Source: Sabellastarte sp. h YS-2021
Taxonomy: Eukaryota; Annelida; Polychaeta; Sabellida; Sabellidae
Assembly: GCA_964017235.1 (NCBI GenBank)
Contig: OZ024933.1
Span: 12,961,962-13,025,961, forward strand
DNA: 64,000 nt
Direction: 5' to 3'
Positions 12,111 to 24,191 of this stretch are shown here, piece by piece. The position numbers were made by a program, and so were the translations under genes. Below the pieces are notes generated by a model, which was not told the DNA's origin, did not search any database, and saw nothing but the letters and a program-made list of their open reading frames with translations. The first letter of the stretch is position 1; every line of letters starts with the position of its first letter.

Positions 12111-12960
12111 AGGGGTGGCCCCTTATTCCTGACGTATCTGGCTAACTCATTTTAACTGAGAACAACCTGTCTCTTTCTCTTTGTCCAATTCACGCCAGAG
12201 GTCATGAACAAAAAGATGAACAAATAACAAGTTTCAATAGTGCATACACTAGGGAATATGTAAGTGGCTCATGTGGCAAGAAAGCAAGCTGTCTGAAGAG
12301 AAATGAATCTCTAAAGGAATATTCTTGTAGCTTGTAAAATATGGAATCCCATTAGCAAACACCTTGCCCTAGAAATGCAGGAAAAAGTGTTTGCTATTTT
12401 GATTCAAAAATGTTTGGCAATTGTTTCAGCCCATATTATATTCAAACCAAGAATTCACCCCAAAAGAAAAACCCTTGAATGCAACCATATTAGTATAACT
12501 GTGATCAACACAAAACAGTTAAAACATGATCGGGTAAATTATCCACATCAACAAACCCAGTGCTATTGCCAAAATATTTGCCACTACATAATATTGAACA
12601 CCGTAGTAATTAATGCGTAATATATGTTCCTGGATTTTGCCACCATACAATTCCAGTACAAATGTGAGTGAATCTCCACTAAAAAGAGAAAAAAAGACAT
12701 TACAAATAATTTTTACATATGGAATATGTAATCATTTGACGTTAGTCAAGGTCTACTAAAAGGCTATGAAATTGGACCAGTTGCGAAATGTTTACATATT
12801 TTAACTCAGGATCCAGATTAAAATGAAACTAAAACCAAAGAAAAGTTAAAATGAGTGTTTTATGTGTTTGCAACTACTAGTTTTACCAAAGCCAGCTTTT
12901 GCATTTTGCAAAAAGTGTAACATAGAACACTAGAATTGCATTTGAAATAAGTGTGAGAAA
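12111..12960. other. No feature recognised
   Basis: AT-rich sequence between the L2 relic and the DIRS gag relic. If the DIRS element is oriented as inferred, its 5' leader should lie here, but no terminal repeat matching 26.26-26.63 kb was visible by eye. Confidence 0.3.
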
Positions 12961-12969
12961 ATGGGGAAC

Positions 12970-13930
12970 ATGATGAAAAAAGAGAAACGCGATTTGAGTC
13001 TGGAATCTGTATGTGTTAGGAAAACTCCGAAAGCAAAAATGCCCGAATCTCATGAGAATATGATGATATTATATTAAGTACTATAGACCCAGTTACAGAA
13101 AATTTGGCAAATTTGGACAAACGTATTTCAGGCCTTGGTTCACGCATTGACACACCTGTTTCGAAAACCTCAGCCAGGAAATCTTGTTTGTGAGAGCAGA
13201 CAAAGAGAAGAGGTGTTTCTGAGTTAGAGGAGGCTTTGTTTGGATCTCCACCCACTATGATACAAGAAGGTGGGACACGGCTATGGCTATCAAAGCCACA
13301 CCTGCAAGACCTAATATGCAAAAGGCAGCCATAGATCTTGGGTGCACACCTCTCACACAAACTGCTACATCTCGCATTACTTCAACAATGACTTTTCATA
13401 CCATTTCTCAATCTCCTACCAAAGCTACCTCACAGCCACAGACGTCTTCTGTTGAAATATGGCCCACACCCAAGGATGCTGAGCAACACTTGAGTGAAGG
13501 GGTGGTTAATATTCAAGAAACTGTTGTTCAAGACTGCAACCAAAAAGTACTATTTGGCCATGTTGATCAATTTGGAAATTCTGTGAAAGTGCAAGGTTCA
13601 CCAGAAACAGTTTCATATTCATGTGAGACATTTGTACCAGTTACTGAACAACTTACAACCGTTGAGAGGGGAAATAGACCAACGTTGGATATGCTCAGAT
13701 CAAATCCTTTGATACAGCAAATGGTGGAAGAATGTATCGCGATATTGGATTCAAAAAGTGAAAATTGAATGGCAAGGAGGTATATCTCAGCGTAGAATGA
13801 GTGGCAGGTATAATGTCTTGGACACTCCTCACTCAACATCGCACCTTAGATGGCCAAATGAATCTTGTGTCATTGGGACGGCCAGAAAGTGAGCGACTTT
13901 TGATGAATTGACACTGGGACAATTTGTGAT
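12970..13930 (+). pseudogene. DIRS-type gag relic (5' part of the 13-26.7 kb element)
   Basis: An ATG at about 12970 opens a basic N-terminus that runs into a stop after about 35 codons. A coiled-coil-like stretch (ENLANLDKRISGLGS) follows in another frame, and then an open stretch at 13283-13768 ends in LRSNPLIQQMVEECIAILD. Just past its stop, another frame reads RRMSGRYN, LRWPNESC and TFDELTLGQFVIGF. The same series (RMSGRYN, CWPNDGYH, YDDLRLPQWIVGQL) is seen at 42.2 kb, and VLWPHEAI with YDQLSLTQWVQGF in the 58-63 kb element. This marks it as gag of a tyrosine-recombinase retrotransposon. At least three frame breaks make it non-functional. Confidence 0.65.
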
Positions 13931-14506
13931 TGGATTTATACATAATAGAGTTTTTACATTGTAACCATTCTTACCCAGGGTAGTACACTGACCTATATGC
14001 GAATTACCAATGAAATCATTTAACAGGCATGTGGATGGAGCTTGAAGTAACCAAAAAGGGTAGTATGGGTGGTCAGTGGTGTACAAGGGGTATTTAAGAT
14101 CCATAAGGAAGAAAATTATAATATGAACCTATTATGTTGGATGGATGAAGGACTTAGTACACATTTCCCAAACAACAGGACCAAATATGACTGGTCTTTA
14201 CTGTGGAAATGATTCACACAAAGGAACATGTATGAACAGTATTGTGCCCCTTTTGATTTTGGGTAGTCTTGTTCCAGGCTCTAAGATATTTTTTACATTT
14301 TATAGTTCATATATTTTTTCTTTATTTTTTATTTTTTCCAACAGCAAGTATCCATGATATTCAAAGAGCATATTGTATACTGGAACTAAGTGTGGCTGAA
14401 AGAAACAATCTGATCTGTAGAAAATATGATTAATTTTCAAAGGCCATTACTTCTTACATTTTACATCACATTCTACTTAGTTCTAACCAGAGCCTATTTG
14501 CTAAGG
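13931..14506. other. Decayed interior of the DIRS element; nothing recognisable
   Basis: No motif could be read in any frame. By position this should be the gag-pol junction of the DIRS-like element, too eroded to recognise or replaced. Confidence 0.3.
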
Positions 14507-14746
14507 GGGGCCACAGTAGCAGAGTGGTAACACTCTCGCCTCCCACCTCTGAGATCAGGGTTCTGTTCCAAGCCTGACCTCAAGTGGGAAAGCTGGTAGT
14601 TGCTTGCCGTTGGTCGGCAGTTTACAGTACAGAACCCTGACAAACTGAAAGTGCTGGTTTCCTCTGCCCTTCCAACTACCCGTCATGATATGACCTGTAC
14701 AATGTTGAAAGTGAAGTAAAACCCCAAATAAATAAATAAAAATAAA
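14507..14746 (+). mobile_element. tRNA-derived SINE
   Basis: The head is tRNA-like: A box at about 14517-14530 (tagcagagtggtaacac) and a degenerate B box (ggttctgttcc). A conserved body follows (gggaaagctggtagttgc, then gtttacagtacagaaccc, then ggtttcctctgccc), and the end is ccccaaataaataaataaa. Other copies in the window share the whole layout. The tail lies on the right, so it is plus-strand. Target duplications were not clear. Confidence 0.85.
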
Positions 14747-15061
14747 GCACTGAGCCAGGGGCTCTGGTAAAGGCCACAGGCAAGGCTAGATGTATTGGTA
14801 CACTGAATTGATAATATGATAAACTAGGGTGTGGGGTCAGTATTTTATAATATCACTTGAATTATTATTAAGTTTGAGGAAACGTTATTTATTACAAGTC
14901 TACCAGAATTGATTTCACAGAGCCTAAAATAAAGACTCCAGAATTTGAAGGATAATACATATTTCACTGGTGTGTAAAATTTATCAAGTTACAGAAATAA
15001 CAATTTCTTGGTACTTCCTTTTTCCAAAATATTCTGCACCATTTTTTCATTATGTAAAGTA

Positions 15062-15290
15062 TACTGCTTCCCTTCATAAGTTGGCCGCAGTCATAAGTTG
15101 GCCACGGCTCATCTACAGGCTCCAGAAAGACAAATAGGTTACTGTACACCAATGAAAACTGTTGTATATAATAAGTTTAACAATAATACATGGTTTCAGA
15201 GTGTAGTAGGCCACTCATGTTAAAGCCCTGTGAAGCTGTGGTGAGGGCGGCCAACTTATGACTGCGGCCAACTTATGAAGGGAAGCAGTA
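15062..15290. mobile_element. MITE with 40-bp perfect TIRs flanked by TA (mariner-like)
   Basis: The segment 15062-15103 is repeated in inverted orientation at 15249-15290 without mismatch. If the outer TA on each side is the target duplication, the TIR is 40 bp, starts CTGCTTCCCTTCATAAG, and holds two copies of TCATAAGTTGGCC 17 bp apart. The interior is about 145 bp with no ORF. TA duplication and small size fit a Tc1/mariner-type non-autonomous element. It sits within the eroded DIRS element. Confidence 0.75.
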
Positions 15291-15344
15291 GAAAAGCCCT
15301 ACAGAGAAAATCCATACAGAGAAATGTGTTGACTCCCCCCATCG

Positions 15345-15574
15345 ATTTATTTATTTGGGGTTTTACGTCACTTTCAACACTGCACAGGTCATATCACAAC
15401 GGGTAGTTGGGGGGCAGAGGAAACCAGTACATACAGTTCGCTAGGGTTGTGTACTGTAAACTGCCGACCAATGGCAAGCAACTACCAGCTTTCCCACTTA
15501 AGGCTGTCACGGGGATCGAACCCCGGCCTCACAGGTGGGAGGAGAGAGTGTTACCACTCTGCCACTGTGGCCCC
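15345..15574 (-). mobile_element. tRNA-derived SINE, minus strand
   Basis: Same family as 14507-14746, reversed: the (AAAT)n tail is at the left (atttatttatttgggg) and the tRNA head at the right (ending gccactgtggcccc). A near-perfect target duplication, ctcccccatcga with one extra C on the left, flanks it at about 15332-15344 and 15575-15586. Confidence 0.85.
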
Positions 15575-15586
15575 CTCCCCCATCGA

Positions 15587-16500
15587 GAAATCCCCTACAA
15601 CATTTTTGAGACTGTGGATAAAAATCCATTTCACATAGTACAATGTACAAACATAAACTGTTTCACAGTTATCAATCACTTTTATAATTTCAAAATTATT
15701 ATTATTTTGAGTATTTGCTATATGACATACACATTTATTGTTCTGCAAACAAAAATATAAAGAAATACTTTAACATTCACAATGAAAATAACATATTAAA
15801 AATATTGTAATACTAATGAAAGGAAAGTAAATAAATCCCAATTTTCAAGAACAAATTCTAAGTTCAACTGACTGTAAAAGTTTTGGAACAGACTCCATTT
15901 CCACTTGAAGATTTCACTACAACATTCTTTTTAATCAGTTATCATCTAGATATTGAGTAATTGTCATCCAGAGGGGTTTACCTTGCTAACAAGTTAATTT
16001 ATTTCATTGTTTCTGAAAATACAAAGGGGCATTAGGTTTGAAAATTACAGTACTGGTTAGTTTCAATAGCAATTGAAATACCCTTTAAGTAATGATCAAC
16101 CCTTTCATTTGTAAACTGAACATGATGTATTGGGCTTTCTTCAGGATCTAAAGAATAATGTATGCTTTTCTATAAAAATGGATATAAAAAACTGTAGCCC
16201 TTTTCTCCTGCAGGACTTTTCTTTGTAAGGCTTTTTCCCAGTTTCCAATCAATAACTGGGGGACTGGCATGTTACACTTATGAAATGTGATCACTTCACT
16301 TTCAAAACTCCAATCGTTAATTTACCCACTAACGTGGCTCACTAATGTGATCACAGTTTAGCAAGAACACACATGCAACAATTTGTCAAAATAACAGGCA
16401 CCACACACTTTCTATAACCAGCCACTTGACATGTCATAATATTTGCCAGTCCTTAAAAGGTTCCAACAGACAATACATCATATTGTCCAGTTTTGTATGT
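15587..16500. other. No feature recognised
   Basis: AT-rich sequence between the SINE and the recognisable DIRS pol segment, with no coding signal. Confidence 0.3.
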
Positions 16501-17337
16501 GTACACAAATATTGCTCTACACATATATAAAGTGGCCACCCCTCAAACTTTATTTAAATCAGGCATTGCCATATTAGGCAGCTTACTTCCCACTGGTGTA
16601 CAATGTAAAAACTCTAATGAGCTTGATAACCAACTTATTCTAACGATGAGAAGTATGCTCCCTGAACTTGCTGAAACTGTAAAGTTGCCTGAGAACATTT
16701 CTTGGCAACATTGCTAATCACGGTACATATGGTAACCTGAAAGATTTGATTAAGAGTTGTATTGGTGCTCCATTGTTTTTTTGTGTAAATGTCAAGTTAA
16801 TAACCCACGTCTGTTTGGTGACATTAGTGGCAGTGTTATTTGGGCCTTGTTGAGGTGTCTATGTCACGTGTGGTTACACATGAAATGAGAGTTTACAGCA
16901 AAGACTCACTTGATCTCAAGAACAAAAATGATCATGATTTATATAATGCAGTGGTGAGTTTGATATGCATTCACATTTGCAGTTTAACATTGTATATAAA
17001 TTTCAGCACTTTAACTATGATTTGTCACACAACCTTCTGCTCAAATCATTGCGTCCAATAGCACACTAATTAATATGAATTACCAGGAGGCTTACCTGTC
17101 TTTGGTTCCTGATATATTGTAATCTGGTTTGCCCACCTACAGTGCCATCCGTGTACCACTTCCTTCAGTTTTCAATTTGAGTTACCTGCAACAACATGTT
17201 GGGTCATATCATGATGGTAGATATATTATTTGATTTCCAGTTTGGACTAGCTGACAGGAACCAGATATGTAGCAATGCTTTTGATAACCATGCTTCTGAA
17301 AATGACTTTATAGACGAGATTGATGAACTCTTTTGTA
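16501..17337 (+). pseudogene. DIRS-type pol, N-terminal part before the LINE insertion
   Basis: Scattered coding remains: an open stretch to 16716 (SGIAILGSLLPTGVQ, then LILTMRSMLPELAE). At 17205-17337 a frame reads GRYIIDGFQFGL, DRNQICSNAFDNHA and FIDEIDELF, which resembles the block just upstream of the RT core in DIRS/PAT-type elements. The frame runs into the LINE insertion at 17337 and resumes at 23144, after the LINE and its target duplication, in the same frame. That continuity is the strongest evidence that both sides belong to one element. Confidence 0.55.
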
Positions 17338-17860
17338 GCCCCCTGTGGGTGCGGGGATGTAGAATATGCCCAACGTATCCTCCTGCGTGTCGTAAGAGGC
17401 GACTAATTGGGGGCAGCCTGTTTGCCGTGGGTTGCGATCCGTGTCAGTGGTAGAGAGGGTCCTGGCTATTGAGCCAATACTTTGTTGCGGCATTGAAGAG
17501 GCAATACACAGCTTTGGCCTCAATTTCACTTAGTCGGAAGGTTAAGATGGCCTGGCTTAATCAATCGGCTGGTAGTGCCAAGCCCTAGTGCTCCAAATTA
17601 ATGATGGCTTGTTTATTCTAATGGTTTATACTGTTGTTTGATTGTATTTTGCTGGTGTTTGGTTTGTGCTTTTGTTTGGAGTATCTAGAAGGCGGCTGCT
17701 TAACAGGTCAATCAAGGTTCACGTCTGTGTTCTTTGAGTATACTGCTGATGTATCTCTGATATCAGTGTGCAGGGCTCAGCTCCACACTATTGTGATATC
17801 CCCTTGTTGGGCTCGAAGGGTGGGTGGAGAACATTGGCAATGAATAAATACTATTACATT
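17338..17860 (+). promoter_or_regulatory. 5' UTR of the I-clade LINE, likely internal promoter
   Basis: This part is more GC-rich than its surroundings and has no ORF related to ORF1. It contains cgtaagaggcgactaa at 17391-17406. I-group LINEs carry their promoter in the 5' UTR, so that role is inferred; no core promoter motif was identified with certainty. Confidence 0.4.
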
Positions 17861-19095
17861 ATGGCTACACAAAATACCCAAATGACTGATAGGAAAAGAA
17901 TTAGAACTTTGCCTGATTTCATGACTTCGAACTTGGATTCTGTTCAGATTTGTACATGGCCGCGATTTCTGTTAGTGAAAGCTACAGACAATGAGAGACC
18001 TCTGTCAAAACTGTCACCATTTGCTGTAAACAAGGCCATTGTTGCTGTTCTTGGGTCTGATCCCTGTAATATGAAGAAAGTAAGGAATGGAGACATCTTG
18101 GTTGAATTAGACAAGGAAAACCAAAGCAGCAAACTATTGAAAATGACCAAACTGAACTTGACTATGGACAATGTTATCCCCATCACTGTATCACCACACT
18201 ACAACCTGAACACAAAAAAGGGGTCATTAGATGCCCAGATATAAAAGACTGTTCTGATGAGGAGATATTAGATGGGCTAAAAGATGAAGGTGTCATAAAG
18301 CTGGACAGGATATTGGTATTTAGAGATGGACAAAGGAAACCAACAGGGACATTTATATTGACATTCCAAAGTCAGACGTTGCCAAAATACATCAGGGTGG
18401 GTTACTACAGGGTGGCTGTGTCGCAGTTCATACCAAATCAGATCAGATGCTATAAGTGTCAAAAGTTTGGTCACACTAAATTCAATTGCAGAAAGAATGA
18501 AGTTTGCACAAAATGTGGGCAAGAAGATCATACAGACTCTCAAGAATGTAGGAATGAAGCAAAATGCGTAAATTGCCAAGGAAAGCATACATCAAATGAT
18601 AAAGAATGTCCAAAATGGAAAGAAGAAAAGGAAATTCAGAGAATAAAGGCAGAAAGAGGGATTTCATATACAAAAGCCAAGAAACAAATGGATATATTTA
18701 ATTCTGTGAAATCAACGTATGCCCAAGCAGCTGCAGCAACCAAACCTGTGGTGAAAACAGCAACCATACCAACGCAAACAGAAATGACTTGGCCAGAAGG
18801 TACTAAACAACCCAAAAAGTGTGCGGTTGAGAAACAGACAACTAAAGTAAATCAAACCAGTGCATCGAGTCAGACAAGTGCATCTCAAAATGACCCCATT
18901 AAATTGAAAATAAGCCAGAGCAAGGTATATTTGACCAAACAGCATAAGGGATCTGATGACCCAGTTAAACAATACAATAAATATGATGTTTTGAGTGACA
19001 GTGACAGTGAAATGAGTTGCGAAGAATCCCCAATCACATATTCACAAGGGCGGAGTGGCAATAAAAATGTAAACAATGGAGCCAAACAAAAATAA
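17861..19095 (+). pseudogene. LINE ORF1, Gag-like zinc-knuckle protein (one frameshift)
   Basis: The start ATG at 17861 (MATQNTQMTDRKRIRTLPDF) is the likely one; the frame is open further upstream without a better ATG. It encodes a basic RNA-binding protein of about 410 residues with three zinc knuckles in a row (CYKCQKFGHTKFNC, CTKCGQEDHTDSQEC, CVNCQGKHTSNDKEC) at about 18448-18610, followed by a Lys/Gln/Ser-rich tail. The frame breaks at an A6G4 run (18214-18223): before it the frame ends at 18244, after it the continuing frame runs cleanly to 19095. In the family this protein coats LINE RNA. It overlaps ORF2 by 20 bp. Confidence 0.85.
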
Positions 19096-22000
19096 AAGTA
19101 TACTACAGTGGAACTGTTGTGGCTTTAGGCTAAATTTTGAAGAAATTAAGAATTTAATTTCCAATTTTAGACCCTACATTTTAGCATTGCAGGAAACTCA
19201 TTTTAAAGATACAGATAATGTAAATATTAGAGGCTTTGATCATTATTTTAAAACTTGTATGTCTGAAGTAGATGGGAGAGCCACTGGTGGCTGCTCTATT
19301 TTTGTTAAGAAAGGTGTACCGCATGAGGTACTTGAGTTAGATACAGAACTGCAGGCAGTTGCTGTAAAAGTATCTCTACTTAAAACTATAACTGTATGTA
19401 ATGTATATATTCCACTACGTTCTAATGTTGCACAGAGTGATATTGATAATCTAGTCAACCAGTTACCTGCACCTTTTCTATTTATTGGAGATTTTAATGC
19501 ACATAGTGATTTATGGGGTTGTTCCTCATCTAATAGTTTAGGCTATAAGGTGGAACATCTTCTTGAATCCTCCGATGTTTGTTTACTCAATGATAAGTCA
19601 CCTACCTATTTTCATCCTGCATCTGGTTCCTTCACCTCAATAGATTTGTCTTTATGTTCTGCATCTGTTTTTCTTGATTTTACATGGCAGGTCCATTCTG
19701 ATCAGTGTGGTAGCGACCATTTTCCTATTTTAATTGATATAGTTAAGAGTATGCCTAAAGACAATGTTCCTCGTTGGAATCTTAAAAAGGCTGATTGGCC
19801 AAAATTCAAATTTCAGTGTTCTCTGGATATTAATAGACATAATTTTATTGACTCAACACAAAAGTTTCCTGTATTTTTAAATAAGTTAAATGACATAACA
19901 ACAAAATGTGTGCCAAAGTCAACTGGACAGTCCACTGGTAGCTACAAACCATGGTTCAACAGTGAATGCAAAAAAGCTGTTAAGGCTCGTCAAAATGCAA
20001 TGGATAAATGCCGTGTAAATCCTACATCGGATAACATAAATGAATATAAAAACTGTCGAGCTAATGCTCGTAAAATAATTAAAGAAAATAAAAGGAAATC
20101 ATGGCATGAATATGTATCAAAACTAAATGTAAAGACACCAGCAAAGAAGGTATGGGAAATGATAAGGAAAATAAGTGGGAAACAAAATAACACCACAATA
20201 CACCATCTGGAAAATAATGATGGGACAAAAATAACAGAAAGAGTTGATATAGCAAATAGGTTAGCTGAAGAAATCTGCAAGAATTCTAGCAGCAACAATT
20301 ATCGTACAGAGTTTCAAAAATATAAAGATAAAACTGAAAAAGAAAACTTGGATTTTGACACAGACAACTCTGAAAACCACAATGTACCATTTACCATTAG
20401 AGAACTATGTGATGCTATGAAAAAGTCTCATGACACAGCCACTGGTCCAGATGAGATTCATTATCAGCTGCTAAAACATCTACCAAGAGACTCCCTTATG
20501 GTGTTGCTTGATATATTTAATGATATATGGGCTTCAGGTGAAATTCCTGAATGCTGGAAAGAGGCCACTGTGATACCTATTCCTAAACCAGGCAAAGACC
20601 CCAAAAACCCGTCCAATTATCGCCCCATATCTCTGACGAGCTGCTTATGCAAAACCATGGAAAGAATGATTAATACTAGATTAGTTTGGTTCCTCGAGAA
20701 AAATAATATTTTAACACAATATCAAAGTGGTTTTAGAAAAGGTCGAACTACTACAGACCAATTAATAAGACTTGAATCTTTTATTAGAGATTCCTTTTTA
20801 AAAGGCAACCATGTAGTCTCTGTATTTTTTTATTTAGAAAAAGCCTACGACACAGTATGGAAGTATGGTGTAATAAGAGATCTACATAAAGTAGGCCTAA
20901 GGGGATGAATGCCCATGTTTATTCAAAATTTTTATCAAACAGAGATTTTAGAGTTTGTTTAGGGTCTATTTATTCAGATATGTATGACCAAGAAATGGGT
21001 GTCCCTCAAGGCAGTATCCTATCAGTTACCCTATTTATTTTAAAGATCGACAGTATTGCTGATGTGATTCCAGCTAGCTTTGAAAAGTCTCTATTTGTTG
21101 ATGATTTCTCAATCACTTGTTCTTCTAGAAATATGGCTTCAATAGAAAGGCAACTTCAGTTGTTTTTAAATAAAATACAAAAATGGGCTGATGAAAATGG
21201 TTTTAAATTTTCTAAAACCAAAACTGTTTGCATGCATTTCTGTAATAAAAGAAAATTTCATCCAGACCCTACATTGACAATATATAATTCACAAATCCCT
21301 GTTGTTTCACAAACTAAGTTCCTTGGTGTTATATTTGACAGTAAACTGAATTTTATGGAACACATTGACTATATTCGTCAAGAAATGTGAAAAGGCCATG
21401 AACTTAGTGAAAGTAGTTGCCAAAATGGATTGGGGAGCAGATAGAAGTGTTTTAATGAGACTTTATTGTTCATTTGTTCAATCTAGATTGGAATATGGTT
21501 GTGCTGTTTTTAGTTCTGCTCGTAAGTCTTATCTTAAGAAATTGGAACCCATTCAAAACCAGGGCTTAAGAATATGCCTGGGAGCCTTCAGGACTTCTCC
21601 AATGCAAAGCTTGTATGTAGAGGCAAATGAACCTCCTTTATATCTGAGGTTTGATAAATTATGTGTTTGAAAATTATATGCTTTGAAATTGAGAAGTAAT
21701 CCTGATAATCCAGCTTATGATGTTGTTTTTAACCCCCAGTATTATGATTTGTATGACAAGAAACCATCTGCAATAAGGCCTTTTGGGCATCGTGTAGAGG
21801 AAGATTTGTCTGTTGTCTGTCCTCAGCTGGATCTAATTCAGACTGTGTCATTGCCAGATGACCCACCCAGGACTATACAGAAACCTCATATAGACTTATT
21901 CCTCACCCATCAAAAGAAAAATCTTGGTGATGATTGTATGTTTCAAAGTCTATTTGCTGAGTTAAAAGGCTATTACTCTGACCATAGGGCTATATATACT

Positions 22001-22786
22001 GATGGATCGAAAACAGAAAATAGGGTTGCTGCACCTGCTACATCCGATGGCCTCAGTGCCCAGGTCAGACTTCCTGGCAATGCTAGTATATTCACAGCTG
22101 AATTACAGGCTCTTAAAATGGCTTTTAATATAGTGAAAAATTGTGATGGGGATCGTTTTATCATATTCACTGATTCTTTATCTAGTCTTCAAGCTCTTGA
22201 TAGCAACAACTGTGATCATCCTTTTATTCAAGATATTTTAAAACTTTTTAATGATTGTTTGTCAGTGAATAAAAAAGTTGTTTTAGCTTGGGTTCCAAGT
22301 CACGTAGGCATAAAGGACAATGAAAAAGCAGATGAGCTTGCCAAACAGGCCTTGAATTTTAATGTTTTAGACTTGAAAGTCCCCTATACAGACTTGAAAG
22401 TGAATGTAAATAGTGTTTTTAAACAAAAGTGGCAGGCTCAATGGAATGCGTGTCCTGATAACAAACTATTCAAAATAAATCCTACAGTGGGAGATTTTCA
22501 TGTTTGGACGGGTTTATCTCGTAGGGAGGAAATAGTTATAACTCGAGCCTGTATAGGACACACCTATTTCACACACAGTTATCTGTTGAAAGGTGAAGAT
22601 ATGCCCTGGTGCATTCCATGTCATTGTCCTGATACAGTGAAACATATACTATTAGACTGTATCGACCTACGTGACACAAGAATTAAATATTACAGAGATG
22701 TAGATACAATGAAAGAGTTATTTAATGAAAATGTTTTTAGTATTATAAATTATTTAAAAGAATATGGCCCGTTGAAAAAGTTTTAA
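19076..22786 (+). pseudogene. LINE ORF2: APE endonuclease, reverse transcriptase, RNase H
   Basis: ATG 19076 lies inside ORF1. Endonuclease (residues about 1-230) keeps its catalytic set: QWNCCG, LQETHF, GDFNAH, SIDLSL, SDHFPI. RT follows, with PIPKPGKDPKNPSNYRPIS, FRKGRTTTDQ, MGVPQGSIL and FVDD. Motif A reads FFYLEKAYD where FFDLEKAYD is expected, so the first catalytic Asp is Tyr (codon 20831-20833). RNase H at 21.99-22.37 kb has YTDGSK, TAELQALK, FTDSLSSLQAL and NEKADELAK. A C-terminal Cys/His motif (CIPCHCPDTVKHILLDC) follows. Breaks: frameshift near 20.9 kb, frameshift near 21.37 kb, in-frame TGA at 21668-21670. Not functional. Confidence 0.9.
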
Positions 22787-23155
22787 TTAATTTATTTTGT
22801 GTTTTGTCCTTTGTGTTAATTTATTTTTCTGATCTAGTGTTGGTTAGAATGAATTATACTGTGATATTTTCATACTTTGTCTTCTTTTTATATCTACATT
22901 TTGTTCTCTTTATTATTTGTTGTTTTCACTCTAGTCTTTATTCTAGTCATTTTTTCTTATGATGTTGTTTTTCTTGGTCTTTTCTGGCCAAATGTTAATT
23001 GCTATTATTTGTATATATATTTTTGCGAATTATTGTAAATATTAGTTAATGTATTTATTCGTTTTTAATAGTGCAGCATAACACATAAGTGTTTTTGCAC
23101 TTTAATTTTAATTTACTTACTTACTTACTTGAACTCTTTTGTAAAGAATTGAAGG

Positions 23156-23390
23156 ATTTATTTATTTATTTGGGGTTTTACGTCGCTTTCAACACTGTAC
23201 AGGTCATATCACAAGGGGTAGTTGGAAGGGCAGAGGAAACCAGTACATACAGTTCGTTACGGTTCTGTACTGTAAACTGCCAACCAATGGCAAGCAACTA
23301 CCAGCTTTCCCACTTGAGGCCGTGCGGGGATCAAACCCCGGCCTCAGAGGTGGGAGGCGAGAGTGTTACCACTCTGCCACCGTGGCCCCG
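23156..23390 (-). mobile_element. tRNA-derived SINE in DIRS RT (duplication unit 1)
   Basis: Same SINE family, tail at left and tRNA head at right (B box on the minus strand ggtttgatcccc). A perfect 10-bp target duplication, gaattgaagg, lies at 23146-23155 and 23391-23400. It interrupts an RT frame reading ELFCKELK before and EGTLFASFDDKP after the insertion. Confidence 0.9.
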
Positions 23391-23956
23391 GAATTGAAGG
23401 AGGGCACCTTGTTTGCTTCATTTGATGATAAACCTCATCCTGCTTTTACATGAGCCACTTTAATGACCAGGACAAAATTTACGGGTAGGAGAGTGATTCT
23501 TGAAATTACTTACAACAAATTTCTGTATTTGACTACATAGATGATTTTTACGCATGTTATACTGTGATATTTTCATACTTTGTCTTCTTTTTATATCTAC
23601 ATCTTTTTATATCTACATTTCTGTATTTAACTACATAGATGATTTTTACGCATGTTATACTGTGATATTTTCATACTTTGTCTTCTTTTTATATCTACAT
23701 TTTGTTCTCTTTATTATTTGTTGTTTTTACTCTAGTCTTTATTCTAGTCATTTTTTCTTATGATGTTGTTTTTCTTGGTCTTTTCTGGCCAAATGTTAAT
23801 TGCTATTATTTGTATATATACTTTTGCGAATTATTGTAAATATTAGTTAATGTATTTATTCGTTTTTAATAGTGCAGCATAACACATAAGTGTTTTTGCA
23901 CTTTAATTTTAATTTACTTACTTACTTACTTGAACTCTTTTGTAAAGAATTGAAGG

Positions 23957-24191
23957 ATTTATTTATTTATTTGGGGTTTTACGTCGCTTTCAACACTGTA
24001 CAGGTCATATCACGAGGGGTAGTTGGAAGGGCAGAGGAAACCAGTACATACAGTTCGTTACGGTTCTGTACTGTAAACTGCCAACCAATGGCAAGCAACT
24101 ACCAGCTTTCCCACTTGAGGCCGTGCGGGGATCAAACCCCGGCCTCAGAGGTGGGAGGCGAGAGTGTTACCACTCTGCCACCGTGGCCCCG
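23957..24191 (-). mobile_element. tRNA-derived SINE (copy made by the tandem duplication)
   Basis: Lies exactly 801 bp from the previous SINE, with the same flanking gaattgaagg. It arose by segmental duplication, not by a second retroposition. Confidence 0.9.

Larger units (their letters stand above)
17338..23129 (+). mobile_element. Full-length I-clade LINE (RNase H-bearing), 5.8 kb, with 14-bp TSD
   Basis: The 14-bp sequence tgaactcttttgta occurs at 17324-17337 and 23130-23143, directly bounding the element. The 5' end begins gccccctgtgggtgcgggg. ORF1 and ORF2 overlap by 20 bp, and the 3' end is a (TTAC)n-like run (acttacttacttactt). RNase H at the end of ORF2 places it in the I group of non-LTR elements (I/Nimb-like). 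It inserted into the RT region of the DIRS element. A full 5' end with a perfect TSD suggests a fairly recent insertion, but both ORFs are broken. Confidence 0.85.

Noticed and set aside
13931..17323. Independent host gene between the SINEs and the LINE
   Set aside because: The only readable pieces match DIRS pol blocks and continue past the LINE; no host-like exons seen.
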